From: Candidatus Kuenenia stuttgartensis | Lineage (GTDB): Bacteria > Planctomycetota > Planctomycetia > Pirellulales > UBA1268 | Length of the DNA: 36,094 bases | Assembly: GCA_945865325.1 (NCBI GenBank) | Contig: CAMBFA010000018.1 | Location: 1 to 36,094, forward strand | Reading direction: 5' to 3' | Part shown: in pieces, positions 25,522-32,795 of the stretch | How the letters are laid out: the number at the start of each line of letters is the position of its first letter | Numbering within the stretch: position 1 is the first letter of the stretch | Made by a program: the position numbers and the translations under genes | Notes under the pieces: model-generated | Seen by the model: only the letters and a program-made list of their open reading frames with translations | What the model was told of the DNA's origin: nothing | Databases searched by the model: none

Positions 25522-26049
25522 CTACCGAACCGCCGGCCGCTCATCCGTGGACCGTGCACCGCCGCGGCTCAATCGCCACACCAGCGGCGTGTCGAGATCG
25601 ATGTCGGGCGACGAATACTTCGGAGGGGCGCAGGTCAACCGATAAGGCCCGCCATTGAGTCGCAGATAGACCGACAAGTCACTTGCCGTGCCGCTGTAGG
25701 TGCTGATGGCGCTCTCACGCGACCACTCGAAGCAGAAGACGACTGCAATCCTGCCAACGGTGTCGGCTTCCGCAACATCGTGCACGAGCGTCTCGATCGG
25801 CGACACGGTCTCCGAGAGGAAGCACTCGAACGCCGCCGCAACCAGGCCGCCGGAATGCCTGTCGGCAGCGGCGATGGAAACCTGCAACAAGCGTTCCCAC
25901 GCAAACGCCGCTTTCGCAGCCGACAATCCCGCCGCGATCTCGCCATCCCCCTCGCCAGAGCCGATCACGAACAGGCCGACGTGCTGGATGACCCTACGAA
26001 TCGCCTCTTCGTCCGTCGCATTCCCGAGGGCTATCGCCACCGCGTCCAT
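25522..26049 (-). CDS. Protein of unknown function
   Basis: A 175-residue protein with no signal peptide. AGGCAGG upstream supports the ATG at 26049. Visible features are a helical first half (TDEEAIRRVIQHVGLFVIGSGEGDGEIAAGLSAAKAAFAWERLLQVSIAAAD) and a beta-rich second half with Tyr/Trp (FCFEWSRESAISTYSGTASDLSVYLRLNGGPYRLTCAPP). The end, with DTPLVWRLSRGG, is convergent with the ATPase gene 19 bases away. I do not recognise a family. It probably belongs with the small ORFs upstream on the same strand. Confidence 0.6.
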   Translation of the reverse strand: MDAVAIALGNATDEEAIRRVIQHVGLFVIGSGEGDGEIAAGLSAAKAAFAWERLLQVSIAAADRHSGGLVAAAFECFLSETVSPIETLVHDVAEADTVGRIAVVFCFEWSRESAISTYSGTASDLSVYLRLNGGPYRLTCAPPKYSSPDIDLDTPLVWRLSRGGARSTDERPAVR

Positions 26050-26115
26050 CGTGTCACCTGCCTTTCATCGGCTTTTGGGAACTGCCTCCGCGGAGCCTCC
26101 AGGTCGCTCGCCCGG

Positions 26116-26250
26116 CTAAACCGGGATTGCTGAAAGTCCTGGGCCATACCCAACGTGCTCCTCGGGAACATCCACCTCGATCCCATCGCCAAGGACAGGA
26201 AGGCTGCCGATAGGCGAATCGCTGACACCGGGATCTTCACGAATCTTCAA
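26116..26250 (-). CDS. Possible very small ORF or frameshifted tail of the next gene
   Basis: A minus-strand frame not in the track gives KIREDPGVSDSPIGSLPVLGDGIEVDVPEEHVGYGPGLSAIPV and then a stop. Its acidic, Gly/Pro-rich composition looks more like protein than the competing Arg-rich frame (track ORF 26031-26240). It could start at a TTG (26250) overlapping the end of the gene at 26237-26572, or be a continuation of that gene after a one-base shift at LFEDS/EDPGVSD. There is no separate ribosome binding site. Confidence 0.25.
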   Translation of the reverse strand: MKIREDPGVSDSPIGSLPVLGDGIEVDVPEEHVGYGPGLSAIPV

Positions 26251-26572
26251 AGAGGACGAGAAACTCGCTCTGCAGGTCGCCGCTTACGACATCGCGGCCG
26301 CAGGTCATGACAACCTCTCCCTCCTGGCCATCGAGGACCGACACGCCGTCAACGATCGCGAGGACACTCGACACCGAATCGATGACGGCATTGCGAACGA
26401 AGGCCATGAAAGCGGCCTGATCCTCTGCGGACAGGGACCGAAACAGCCTCATACCGTCGATCCACACCGGCTCGGTCGCGGCCCCGTTCGTCGCAAGCAG
26501 CGAAGCGTAGAGGCCGACGTTGTCGTCGACCACCCGTTGCTTGAGTCCGCGAGCCATCGCGCAGGCATTCAT
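26237..26572 (-). CDS. Small protein of unknown function
   Basis: A 111-residue soluble protein. It has a helical N-terminus (MNACAMARGLKQRVVDDNVGLYASLLATN), a central helix pair (FRSLSAEDQAAFMAFVRNAVIDSVSSVLAIVDGVS) and an acidic end (SGDLQSEFLVLFEDS). The layout resembles small immunity-type or regulatory proteins of other bacteria, but I cannot name a family. GGGAG about ten bases upstream supports the start. Its stop lies 188 bases before the next recognised start, with a possible tiny ORF in between. It follows the Lys-rich protein gene by 44 bases and may be in the same transcript. Confidence 0.6.
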   Translation of the reverse strand: MNACAMARGLKQRVVDDNVGLYASLLATNGAATEPVWIDGMRLFRSLSAEDQAAFMAFVRNAVIDSVSSVLAIVDGVSVLDGQEGEVVMTCGRDVVSGDLQSEFLVLFEDS

Positions 26573-26616
26573 CAGGCGGCACTCCCGGAACGTTGAACGC
26601 GGCCCGGAAGACTGCT

Positions 26617-27144
26617 TCAGCGTGCCCGCTTGGCAGGCTTCTTCGCTGCGAGCTTCTTTGCTGCGAGCTTCTTGGCGACAGCGGCAGGCTTCGCCACGCG
26701 CTTCACGGCAGGCTTCTTCGCCACCGGCTTCTTGGCAGAGACCTTCTTCGCCGGCTTCACGCTCTTCTTCGGGGGAGCCTTCCGGCTACCAGCACTGCGG
26801 CGCGCGGCCCGGGCGGCCTCGACCTCGTCGAGGAACTCGTTGGCCTGCTCCTCGAGATCGGCCGCCGAGACCGGCTCCACCTCGTCGATGACAAACAGCG
26901 AAAGTTCGCCACGGCGCTGCTGATCCATCAGCGCCTGATACTCGACGAGCGAGAGATCGTCGTGGTCGTCGTCCTCGCTGCTGAGATACTCAAATCCGAC
27001 GCGGGCCTTCGGATCCCAGCCGTCGACATGGAACTCGACGCCGTATTCCCGGAACTGGAGATTGCGGGCGATCGTGTAGCCCCGGGCCCGGAAGACTTTC
27101 GCGAGGAGATCACAGCCAGCGGCTTCGGAGAGCGAGTCGAACAT
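26617..27144 (-). CDS. Protein with lysine/alanine-rich histone-H1-like tail
   Basis: A 175-residue protein in two parts. Residues 1 to about 115 are globular and acidic (LAKVFRARGYTIARNLQFREYGVEFHVDGWDPKARVGFEYLSSEDDDHDD), a fold I do not recognise. The last ~60 residues are repeats such as KKPVAKKPAVKRVAKPAAVAKKLAAKK, like eukaryotic H1 tails and bacterial H1-like or HU-tail DNA binders. The track ORF begins at 27213, but the ATG at 27144 (MFDSLSEAAGCDLLAKVF) follows AGGAAG and fits the folded start better. The tail should bind nucleic acid or polyanions. A nucleoid or RNA-associated role is an inference. Confidence 0.75.
   Translation of the reverse strand: MFDSLSEAAGCDLLAKVFRARGYTIARNLQFREYGVEFHVDGWDPKARVGFEYLSSEDDDHDDLSLVEYQALMDQQRRGELSLFVIDEVEPVSAADLEEQANEFLDEVEAARAARRSAGSRKAPPKKSVKPAKKVSAKKPVAKKPAVKRVAKPAAVAKKLAAKKLAAKKPAKRAR
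26620..26790 (-). repeat. Degenerate AAGAAG-type repeat encoding the KKPAAK tail
   Basis: The DNA for the tail repeats short units, for example GCTGCGAGCTTCTT on the plus strand, which appears several times with small changes. This is coding repetition, not an independent element, and copy number could vary between strains. Confidence 0.6.
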
Positions 27145-27230
27145 GGCAGGGCGGGCTTCCTGGGACAGGCGAAAAGGGGCAGGGCAGAGGGGATCAAAAA
27201 GGGCTAGGAACAAGAAGGATACGACCGCAG

Positions 27231-27298
27231 GATAGCCGATCCGGGGGGAGCCGATCCGAGGGCAATCGATCCGGGAGGATAGCCGATCCGGGCGGGGA
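27231..27298. repeat. Degenerate short tandem repeat
   Basis: About four copies of a 14-17-base unit with core CGATCCGGG (GATAGCCGATCCGGG occurs almost unchanged twice; the other copies read CCGATCCGAGGG and TCGATCCGGGAGG). It lies between the Lys-rich protein gene and the end of ffh, in what is either the ffh 3' region or the leader of the Lys-rich gene. Its role is unknown. Confidence 0.6.
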
Positions 27299-27318
27299 GG
27301 ACACGCCCCCGCAGCCCG

Positions 27319-28788
27319 TCAGTCGCCGCGGCGCTTGCGGCGGAGGTCCTTCTCCCGCTGCTTCTTCTGCTTGCGGCGCTCGTCGGCCGTCAGCCGCCGG
27401 CCGGTATCCCCCTTCGGCTTCCCCAGCCGCATGCCGGGATTGGCCATCTGCCCCTGCATCGCCTGCATCTGCTGGACGCGCTCGCGCATCCCCATCCCCG
27501 CCATCCCCTTCATCATCGCCGACATCCCGTCGAACTGCTTGACCAGATCGCTCACCTCCTGGAGCTCCACGCCGGCCCCGGTGGCGATCCGGCGGCGACG
27601 CTGCTGGTCGATCACCTTGCTCGGATTGCGGCGCTCTTGCGGGGTCATCGAGTCGATGATCCCGAACAGCCGCCCCATGTCCTTGTCGAGGTCGGCATCA
27701 CCGACGAGCTCCTTGAGCTGCCCCATGCCGGGGATCATTCCCAGCACCTTGCCGATCGGCCCGAGACGGCGCGTCTGCTGGAGCATCTTCTTGAAGTCGT
27801 CGAGCGTGAACTCCCCCGTCCGGAGGCGCTCCTCCTGCCGAGCCATCTCGTCTTGGTCAAACTTCCGCTGCGCCTCTTCGACGAGCGTGACGACGTCCCC
27901 CATCCCCAGGATCCGCCCCGCCATCCGCTCGGCGTGGAAATCTTCGAGGGCCTCGATCTGCTCTCCGGTGCCGATGAACTTGATCGGCACCCCCGTGACG
28001 CTCTTGACGGAGAGCGCGGCGCCGCCGCGGGCGTCGCCGTCGAGCTTCGTCATGATCACGCCGTCGAGCTCGAGGGCGTCGTTGAAGGCCTTGGCACTGC
28101 GGACCGCGTCCTGGCCGGTCATCGCGTCGACGACGAGGTAGACCTGGTCGGGGCCGACGGTGTGGTCGATGCGCTTGAGCTCGTCCATGAGCGCCTGGTC
28201 GATCGCCAAGCGACCGGCGGTGTCGAGGATGACGACGCTCGCCCCCTCCTTCCGCGCCCGGTCCACGCCGAGCTTGCAGACGGCGACCGGATCAGTGACC
28301 CCGTCGGGGGTGTGGACCGGCACGCCGAGTTGCCGGCCGAGGATGGCCAGTTGCTCGATGGCGGCAGGTCGCTGGAGGTCAGCCGCGACGAGCATCACGG
28401 CTCGCCCCTCCTCTTTGAGGCGCCGGGCGAGCTTGGCGCAGGAGGTCGTCTTGCCGGAGCCCTGCAGGCCGCAGAGCATGATTACCGTCACCCGCCCCGC
28501 CTGGAGGTGGAGCGAGTGATCGACCGGCCCCATCAGGTTGACCAGCTCGCGGTGGACGACACCGACGAGTTGCTGGGCCGGGTCGAGCGTCTCGAGGACC
28601 TTCGCCCCGATCGCCCCCTCGACGACCTTGTCGAGGAAGGTGTCGACGACGTCATAGGCGACGTCGGCCTCGAGGAGCGCCGTGCGCACCGCGCCGAGCC
28701 CCTCGCGCATGTTCGACTCGGTCAGCTTGCCCCGGCCCCGCAGGGAGGCGAGGGCACTGGTCAGCGAGGCCGAGAGCGATTCGAACAT
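27319..28788 (-). CDS. ffh: Signal recognition particle GTPase Ffh/SRP54
   Basis: The protein part of the signal recognition particle. It binds 4.5S/SRP RNA and emerging signal peptides and hands the ribosome to FtsY at the membrane. The 489 residues are near the family's usual ~450-480. The N-domain is residues 1-85. The G-domain has the P-loop [16 protein letters not shown], the DTAGRLAID switch, [15 protein letters not shown], and [18 protein letters not shown] before the M-domain. The M-domain has the methionine-rich binding groove pattern ([33 protein letters not shown]) and [16 protein letters not shown] for RNA binding. The Lys/Arg-rich end ([15 protein letters not shown]) is an extension. 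A near-perfect -10 box lies just upstream. Confidence 0.97.
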   Translation of the reverse strand: MFESLSASLTSALASLRGRGKLTESNMREGLGAVRTALLEADVAYDVVDTFLDKVVEGAIGAKVLETLDPAQQLVGVVHRELVNLMGPVDHSLHLQAGRVTVIMLCGLQGSGKTTSCAKLARRLKEEGRAVMLVAADLQRPAAIEQLAILGRQLGVPVHTPDGVTDPVAVCKLGVDRARKEGASVVILDTAGRLAIDQALMDELKRIDHTVGPDQVYLVVDAMTGQDAVRSAKAFNDALELDGVIMTKLDGDARGGAALSVKSVTGVPIKFIGTGEQIEALEDFHAERMAGRILGMGDVVTLVEEAQRKFDQDEMARQEERLRTGEFTLDDFKKMLQQTRRLGPIGKVLGMIPGMGQLKELVGDADLDKDMGRLFGIIDSMTPQERRNPSKVIDQQRRRRIATGAGVELQEVSDLVKQFDGMSAMMKGMAGMGMRERVQQMQAMQGQMANPGMRLGKPKGDTGRRLTADERRKQKKQREKDLRRKRRGD

Positions 28789-28817
28789 GACGGCTCCAGG
28801 GTGGGGTGGGAGCCGGG

Positions 28818-28823
28818 ATTATA
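28818..28823 (-). promoter_or_regulatory. -10 box TATAAT upstream of ffh
   Basis: Reading the minus strand, TATAAT is a perfect sigma-70 -10 hexamer ending about 29 bases before the ffh ATG, with CTGGAG as ribosome binding site between them. A matching -35 is poor: the sequence about 17 bases further upstream is CGGGAA rather than TTGACA. A real -10 is likely in such GC-rich DNA because AT hexamers are rare there. Confidence 0.5.
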
Positions 28824-28912
28824 GGCCAGAACGGATCGGTTTCCCGTTCCCAACCCGGAAGCCGGCCGCGGCCCTGCCCGCAGGCCCCTGCGGCGGGGGC
28901 ACCGCCGGGGGA

Positions 28913-29188
28913 TCAGTGGATCATCCCGGCGTCGTTGCAGCAGGGGGCCGCCGCCGCCCCGCCACAGCTCTCGCACCCGTTGCCGCAGGCCGGCGCCGAG
29001 CAGGGGGCGGCCATCGGGGCGGCGTAAACCGGCGCGGGAGCGGAGGAACCGCAGCCCCCCAGGCAGCCACCGAATTCCATGAACGAGGGGCGCCGCGAGG
29101 AGGAGCAGTTGCTCCCCCCCATGCAGTTGCAGCCGGGAGCCGCCACAAGCCCAGCGACGATCGCGACCAGGCAGAATGCACGAGCCAT
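28913..29188 (-). CDS. Small cysteine-rich lipoprotein
   Basis: A 91-residue protein with 12 cysteines. The ATG at 29188 is preceded by GGTGGAGA. MARAFCLVAIVAGLVAAPGC is a lipoprotein signal with the lipid-accepting Cys at residue 20. The mature part is Gly/Ala/Cys-rich (CGNGCESCGGAAAAPCC), as in small metal-binding or disulfide-rich surface proteins of planctomycetes. The track line 28913-29404 starts too early, in non-coding DNA. It lies upstream of ffh on the same strand, 124 bases before the ffh start, with its own promoter likely. Function unknown. Confidence 0.75.
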   Translation of the reverse strand: MARAFCLVAIVAGLVAAPGCNCMGGSNCSSSRRPSFMEFGGCLGGCGSSAPAPVYAAPMAAPCSAPACGNGCESCGGAAAAPCCNDAGMIH

Positions 29189-29586
29189 CGGATGAGTCTC
29201 CACCACAGACGAAGCGGTCCCGCTCCGAAGTCGCTCGGAGAGGTGCGGCGCCAGAGGACGCCGTCGGTGAAAACCTAGCTCACGGATCGGGCGCGCGACC
29301 CGGGAAATGCAGAATCCCGTCGGCTCGCCCCCCCGGTGGGATTCATCCGCTGCCAATCGTGCCGATGGTAGCTTTTGCACGGTCTGCGGGCGTTGCCCCC
29401 TCACCTTGCGCGGCGGAGTGACGAAGAGAGGAAAGCTGCACAGCGAGGGTCGGGGTTCCGGAGGACGTCGGCGAGCGGAAATGGGGTCCGCCTGCCGTCC
29501 ACCACCCCCCCGTGCACAGGGATATGCGCCTGGACATCCTCACCGTCATCCGCGCCAACGCCTCACCCCGCCGGCCCGCCACCGCC
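29189..29586. other. Divergent intergenic region
   Basis: About 400 bases between the Cys-rich lipoprotein gene (reading left) and the hydrolase gene (reading right). No intact gene is visible; track ORFs across it are GC-bias shadows. It must carry both promoters, and I see no clear -35/-10 pair. The exact right end depends on whether the hydrolase starts at 29512, 29524 or 29587. Confidence 0.4.
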
Positions 29587-30738
29587 ATGCTCCCCATCCG
29601 CGCCGTCGCCTGGCTCGCCGCCCTGATGGCGCTCCTCCTTCCGGCATCGCGGGGGGCCACCGCCGAACTCCCCTGGTGCGCGGCGCCGGCCCTGGACGAC
29701 GTCTTCCCCCGCGCCGGGGAAGGGCTTTCGGAGGCCGGCCTGACCAGCGGAGAAGAGGCCGATGTGCCCGGTTCACCCCCCGCTCCCTGCGGCGAGCGCG
29801 ACGTCTGGTCGGTGATCACCCGTGGGCTCCCCGAGATCGGCCGGATGCCGCAGCACGCCCGTCCGGCCGTCGAAAGCCTCGACGCCCGTGGATGCTGGAG
29901 GAAGACCGACCTCGACGGGCTCCTCTCGACGCCGGGGCAACCGCTCCTCGTCTTCGTCCATGGCAATCGCTACGACCACGACTCGGCGCGGGAACAAGGG
30001 CTTCTGCTAGCCGCTCGGACCCGCGCTACCTGCCCGAGCACCGCCAATGTCCGGACCGTGATCTTCTCCTGGCCGAGCGACAAGCAGGGGATCCTCCTCC
30101 GTGACAGCCGGGTGAAGTACGAACGGGCCGTCACCGATGGGCACTACCTCGCCTGGCTCCTTTCGCAGGTGGAGCCAGACCGGCCGGTGGCGATCGTCGG
30201 CTACAGCTACGGGGCGCTCATCGCCCTGGAGGCCCTCGAGGACCTCGTCCACGCTGAGGCTGCCGGTCGGAGCGATGTCCGCTCATGGACCAACCGCTCC
30301 GCACCGCTCCATCTCGTCCTCGTGGCGGCGGCGGTCCGCCAGGATGCCTTCGCCCCCCGCGGCCCCTATCGCGAAATCCTCCCCTGCATCGACCGCCTCA
30401 CGATCCTCTCCAACTCCTCTGACATCGCCCTGCGGTTCTTCGAGCACGTCGACCGCTCGCTGCGGACCGAGGCCCTCGGGAACATCGGCATGCCCGCGGC
30501 CTGGATCCCCCGTGGGATCGAGTTCAGCCAGGTCGACTGTGCGGAGATCGTCGGCCCCAGCCACCGGCTGAAGCATTACCTCAACTCGCCGCTTTTGATG
30601 CGCCGGATCTGCTCCGCTGCTGGTAGGGGGCTGTACCACGATGCCTGCCCCACCGCCTGCCTGAACGGGACGGGGTCCGACGCGGCGGAAGCTCCCCCAG
30701 TGGAGCTGTCCGGGACCGCCTGCCCAGGCAACCGGTGA
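29587..30738 (+). CDS. Secreted alpha/beta-hydrolase-like protein
   Basis: A 383-residue exported protein. The track begins at 29512, but the ATG at 29587 gives the best signal peptide (MLPIRAVAWLAALMALLLPASRGATAE); ATGs at 29512 and 29524 would add an odd N-terminal extension, and no start has a clear ribosome binding site. The fold is alpha/beta-hydrolase: oxyanion-region motif LLVFVHGNRYD, then VIFSWPSD, and the nucleophile elbow GYSYGAL (Ser), with VAAAVR and LTILSNSSDIALRF as later strands. The catalytic His is probably in GPSHRLKHY. Spacing and phrases recall DUF900-type hydrolases of bacteria. Substrate is unknown; ester or lipid hydrolysis in the periplasm is the broad expectation. 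It ends 40 bases before the convergent gmd gene. Confidence 0.8.
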   Translation: MLPIRAVAWLAALMALLLPASRGATAELPWCAAPALDDVFPRAGEGLSEAGLTSGEEADVPGSPPAPCGERDVWSVITRGLPEIGRMPQHARPAVESLDARGCWRKTDLDGLLSTPGQPLLVFVHGNRYDHDSAREQGLLLAARTRATCPSTANVRTVIFSWPSDKQGILLRDSRVKYERAVTDGHYLAWLLSQVEPDRPVAIVGYSYGALIALEALEDLVHAEAAGRSDVRSWTNRSAPLHLVLVAAAVRQDAFAPRGPYREILPCIDRLTILSNSSDIALRFFEHVDRSLRTEALGNIGMPAAWIPRGIEFSQVDCAEIVGPSHRLKHYLNSPLLMRRICSAAGRGLYHDACPTACLNGTGSDAAEAPPVELSGTACPGNR

Positions 30739-30778
30739 GCCCGCCAGGTGAGGACGGCTGACGACTCCGGCCGGGGTG

Positions 30779-31783
30779 TTAGGCGGCCCGCCGGATCGTG
30801 GCGCGGTCGCTGAACAGCTTCGCTTCGACCATTCTCCGGGCCACGTCGCCGATCATCGTCTCGGCCCGCCAGCCGAGATGCTCGGCCGCCCGACCGGGAT
30901 CGGCCTGCAGCCGACGAACCTCGCCGCGCCGCAGCAGTCGCTCGTCGCGGACAACGTGGTCGCGCCAATCGAGCCCAAGCCGCGCGAACACCTCGGCGAC
31001 GAATGTCTCCAGGGGTACCGAGACGCCGGTGGCGATCACGAAATCCTCCGGACGCTCGGCCCGGAGCATGGCGTGCATGGCGACGACATACTCTGGCGCC
31101 CAGCCCCAGTCGCGCTCGACGGAAAGGTCACCCAGCGCCAGCGGCTGCGTGTCCCCGGCGGCGATCCGGCAGGCCGCGGCGGTGATCTTCTGCGTCACAA
31201 ACCGCTCCGGCCGCAACGGGCTCTCGTGGTTGGAGAGGATCCCCGTGCAGGCCCACAGACCGTGGAGACGACGGTATTGCTCGACCTGCGCGAAGGCCGC
31301 CGCCTTGGCCAGCGCGTAGGGATCGCCCGGATGAGCGGCCGTCGACTCGTCGACCGGCTCGCCACCGTTCTCGCCGTACATCGCCGTCGATCCGGCGAAA
31401 AACAGCCGCGTCGGCAGTTGGGCCACCCGGACGGACTCGAGGAGATTGACCGTGGCGACCGTGATGCTTTGGAAGGTCAGACCCGGCTGCTCGAACGACA
31501 GCGCGATCGACGACTGGCCGGAGAGGTTGTAGACCTCGTCGGGGCGGACCGACTCCAGGAGCGCGACGGTGGCAGCGAGGTCGTTGGGAGCGAGCGCTCT
31601 GATCACCACCCGTCGCTCGATGCCGAGGGTGGCGAGGCCGTGGCGGTCGCACGCCGAAGGATCCCGGCTCGTCCCCACGACGCGATACCCTTGGTCGAGG
31701 AGATGCGCGGCGAGGTAAGCGCCGTCCTGGCCGCTAATGCCGCAGACGAGTGCCGTCGGTTCCGGACGATGGATGCGTGCCAT
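30779..31783 (-). CDS. gmd: GDP-mannose 4,6-dehydratase
   Basis: Converts GDP-D-mannose to GDP-4-keto-6-deoxy-D-mannose, the precursor of GDP-fucose, GDP-rhamnose and related sugars, in the cytoplasm. The ATG at 31783 gives 334 residues; the track start at 31942 adds an unlikely tail. The NADP loop is CGISGQDGAYLAAHLL, the catalytic Ser/Thr region is FFAGSTAMYGENGG, and the Tyr-Lys pair is in DPYALAKAAAF (YxxxK). NHESPLRPERFVTQKI and ERDWGWAPEYVVAMHAML are near-diagnostic of Gmd. It is a little shorter than E. coli Gmd (~373). It is the last gene of the glycan operon, 31 bases after the epimerase gene. Confidence 0.9.
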   Translation of the reverse strand: MARIHRPEPTALVCGISGQDGAYLAAHLLDQGYRVVGTSRDPSACDRHGLATLGIERRVVIRALAPNDLAATVALLESVRPDEVYNLSGQSSIALSFEQPGLTFQSITVATVNLLESVRVAQLPTRLFFAGSTAMYGENGGEPVDESTAAHPGDPYALAKAAAFAQVEQYRRLHGLWACTGILSNHESPLRPERFVTQKITAAACRIAAGDTQPLALGDLSVERDWGWAPEYVVAMHAMLRAERPEDFVIATGVSVPLETFVAEVFARLGLDWRDHVVRDERLLRRGEVRRLQADPGRAAEHLGWRAETMIGDVARRMVEAKLFSDRATIRRAA

Positions 31784-31814
31784 GCTTGATTTTTTCAAAG
31801 GTCTGGTGACCGTG

Positions 31815-32795
31815 TCAGTTCGACTTCCGCGCGGCGAACCAGGCCGCCGTCCGACCAATCCCGTCCTCGAGATCGACCTCGGGGCGCCAGCCGAGAACCG
31901 TCCCGGCACGCGTGGCGTCGACGACGTTCGAACGCAGATCACCGGGGCGGGCGGGGCCGTGGAGCGGCTCGGGATACGCGACAGCCCCGCTCCTCCCGGT
32001 CACCTCGACGAGTCCCCGGCGGATCCGGCTCTCGAGCTCCACGACGTCGGTGCCGATCCCGGTGCCGATGTTGAGGCTCGTGAGTTGCCCGCGGGGGACC
32101 GACTCGTCGGCCACCGTGAGGGCGAGGACGTTGGCCCGGGCGACGTCGCCCCCGTAGACGTAGTCGCGGACATACCGGCCGTCGCCGTTGATCGTGGCCG
32201 GTTGGCCGGCGAGGTAGCGATTGAGGAAGATCGCCACCACCCCCGCCTCGCCATGCGGATTTTGCCGCGGACCGTAGACGTTGGCGTAGCGCAGCGCTAT
32301 CGCCCCCAAACCATGCTCGGCCGCGTAGAACTTCAAGTAGCGCTCGCCGACCCACTTTGTGATCCCGTACGGGCTGACCGGATCGGCCGGGGTGTGCTCG
32401 GGGGCGGGGGTCGTCTGCTCGCCGTAGAGGACCCCTCCCGACGAGGCGAACACGACCCGCCGGCATGCCTGGGCCACCGCCGCATCGAGAACGTTGATCA
32501 GACCGATGCCGTTCACCTCGGCATCGAACAGCGGCTCGCGCACCGACCGGCTCACCGACATCTGCGCCGCCTGATGGCAGACAACCTCGGGGCGGAAGGC
32601 GGCGAAGGCGGCGGCCACCGCGCCACGATCGCGGATGTCGACGACGTGGAGCGGAACCGTGGCAGGGAGATTGTCGCGCGACCCGGTCGAGAGGTCGTCG
32701 ATCACCCCCACCTCGTGCCCGGCGGCCAGGAGCGCATCGGTGATGTGACTGCCGATGAAGCCCGCGCCACCCGTGACCATCACACGCATGCTCAT
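31815..32795 (-). CDS. NAD-dependent nucleotide-sugar epimerase/dehydratase
   Basis: A 326-residue extended short-chain dehydrogenase, of the kind that epimerises UDP-glucose, UDP-glucuronate or their N-acetyl forms. The NAD loop is VTGGAGFIGSHI near the N-terminus. Further motifs are VVCHQAAQMSVSRSV, VFASSGGVLYG (catalytic Ser/Thr) and SPYGITKWVGERYLKFY (Tyr-Lys pair), then ALRYANVYGPRQNPHGEAGVVAIF. DGRYVRDYVYGGDVA is the usual C-terminal motif. The ATG at 32795 overlaps the stop of the glycosyltransferase gene by an ATGA arrangement; an ATG two codons later is also possible. The exact sugar cannot be told from sequence alone. Confidence 0.9.
   Translation of the reverse strand: MSMRVMVTGGAGFIGSHITDALLAAGHEVGVIDDLSTGSRDNLPATVPLHVVDIRDRGAVAAAFAAFRPEVVCHQAAQMSVSRSVREPLFDAEVNGIGLINVLDAAVAQACRRVVFASSGGVLYGEQTTPAPEHTPADPVSPYGITKWVGERYLKFYAAEHGLGAIALRYANVYGPRQNPHGEAGVVAIFLNRYLAGQPATINGDGRYVRDYVYGGDVARANVLALTVADESVPRGQLTSLNIGTGIGTDVVELESRIRRGLVEVTGRSGAVAYPEPLHGPARPGDLRSNVVDATRAGTVLGWRPEVDLEDGIGRTAAWFAARKSN

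Noticed and set aside
26031-26240. Minus-strand ORF of 69 residues (GTG start overlapping the previous stop)
   Set aside because: Arg/Ser-rich composition and overlap with the ribosome binding site of the 175-residue gene; a different frame in the same place looks more protein-like.
28860-28912. GC-rich hairpins (GGCGG-TGCCC-CCGCC and similar) downstream of the Cys-rich gene as a terminator
   Set aside because: No T-run on the transcribed strand and many alternative pairings expected in such GC-rich DNA.
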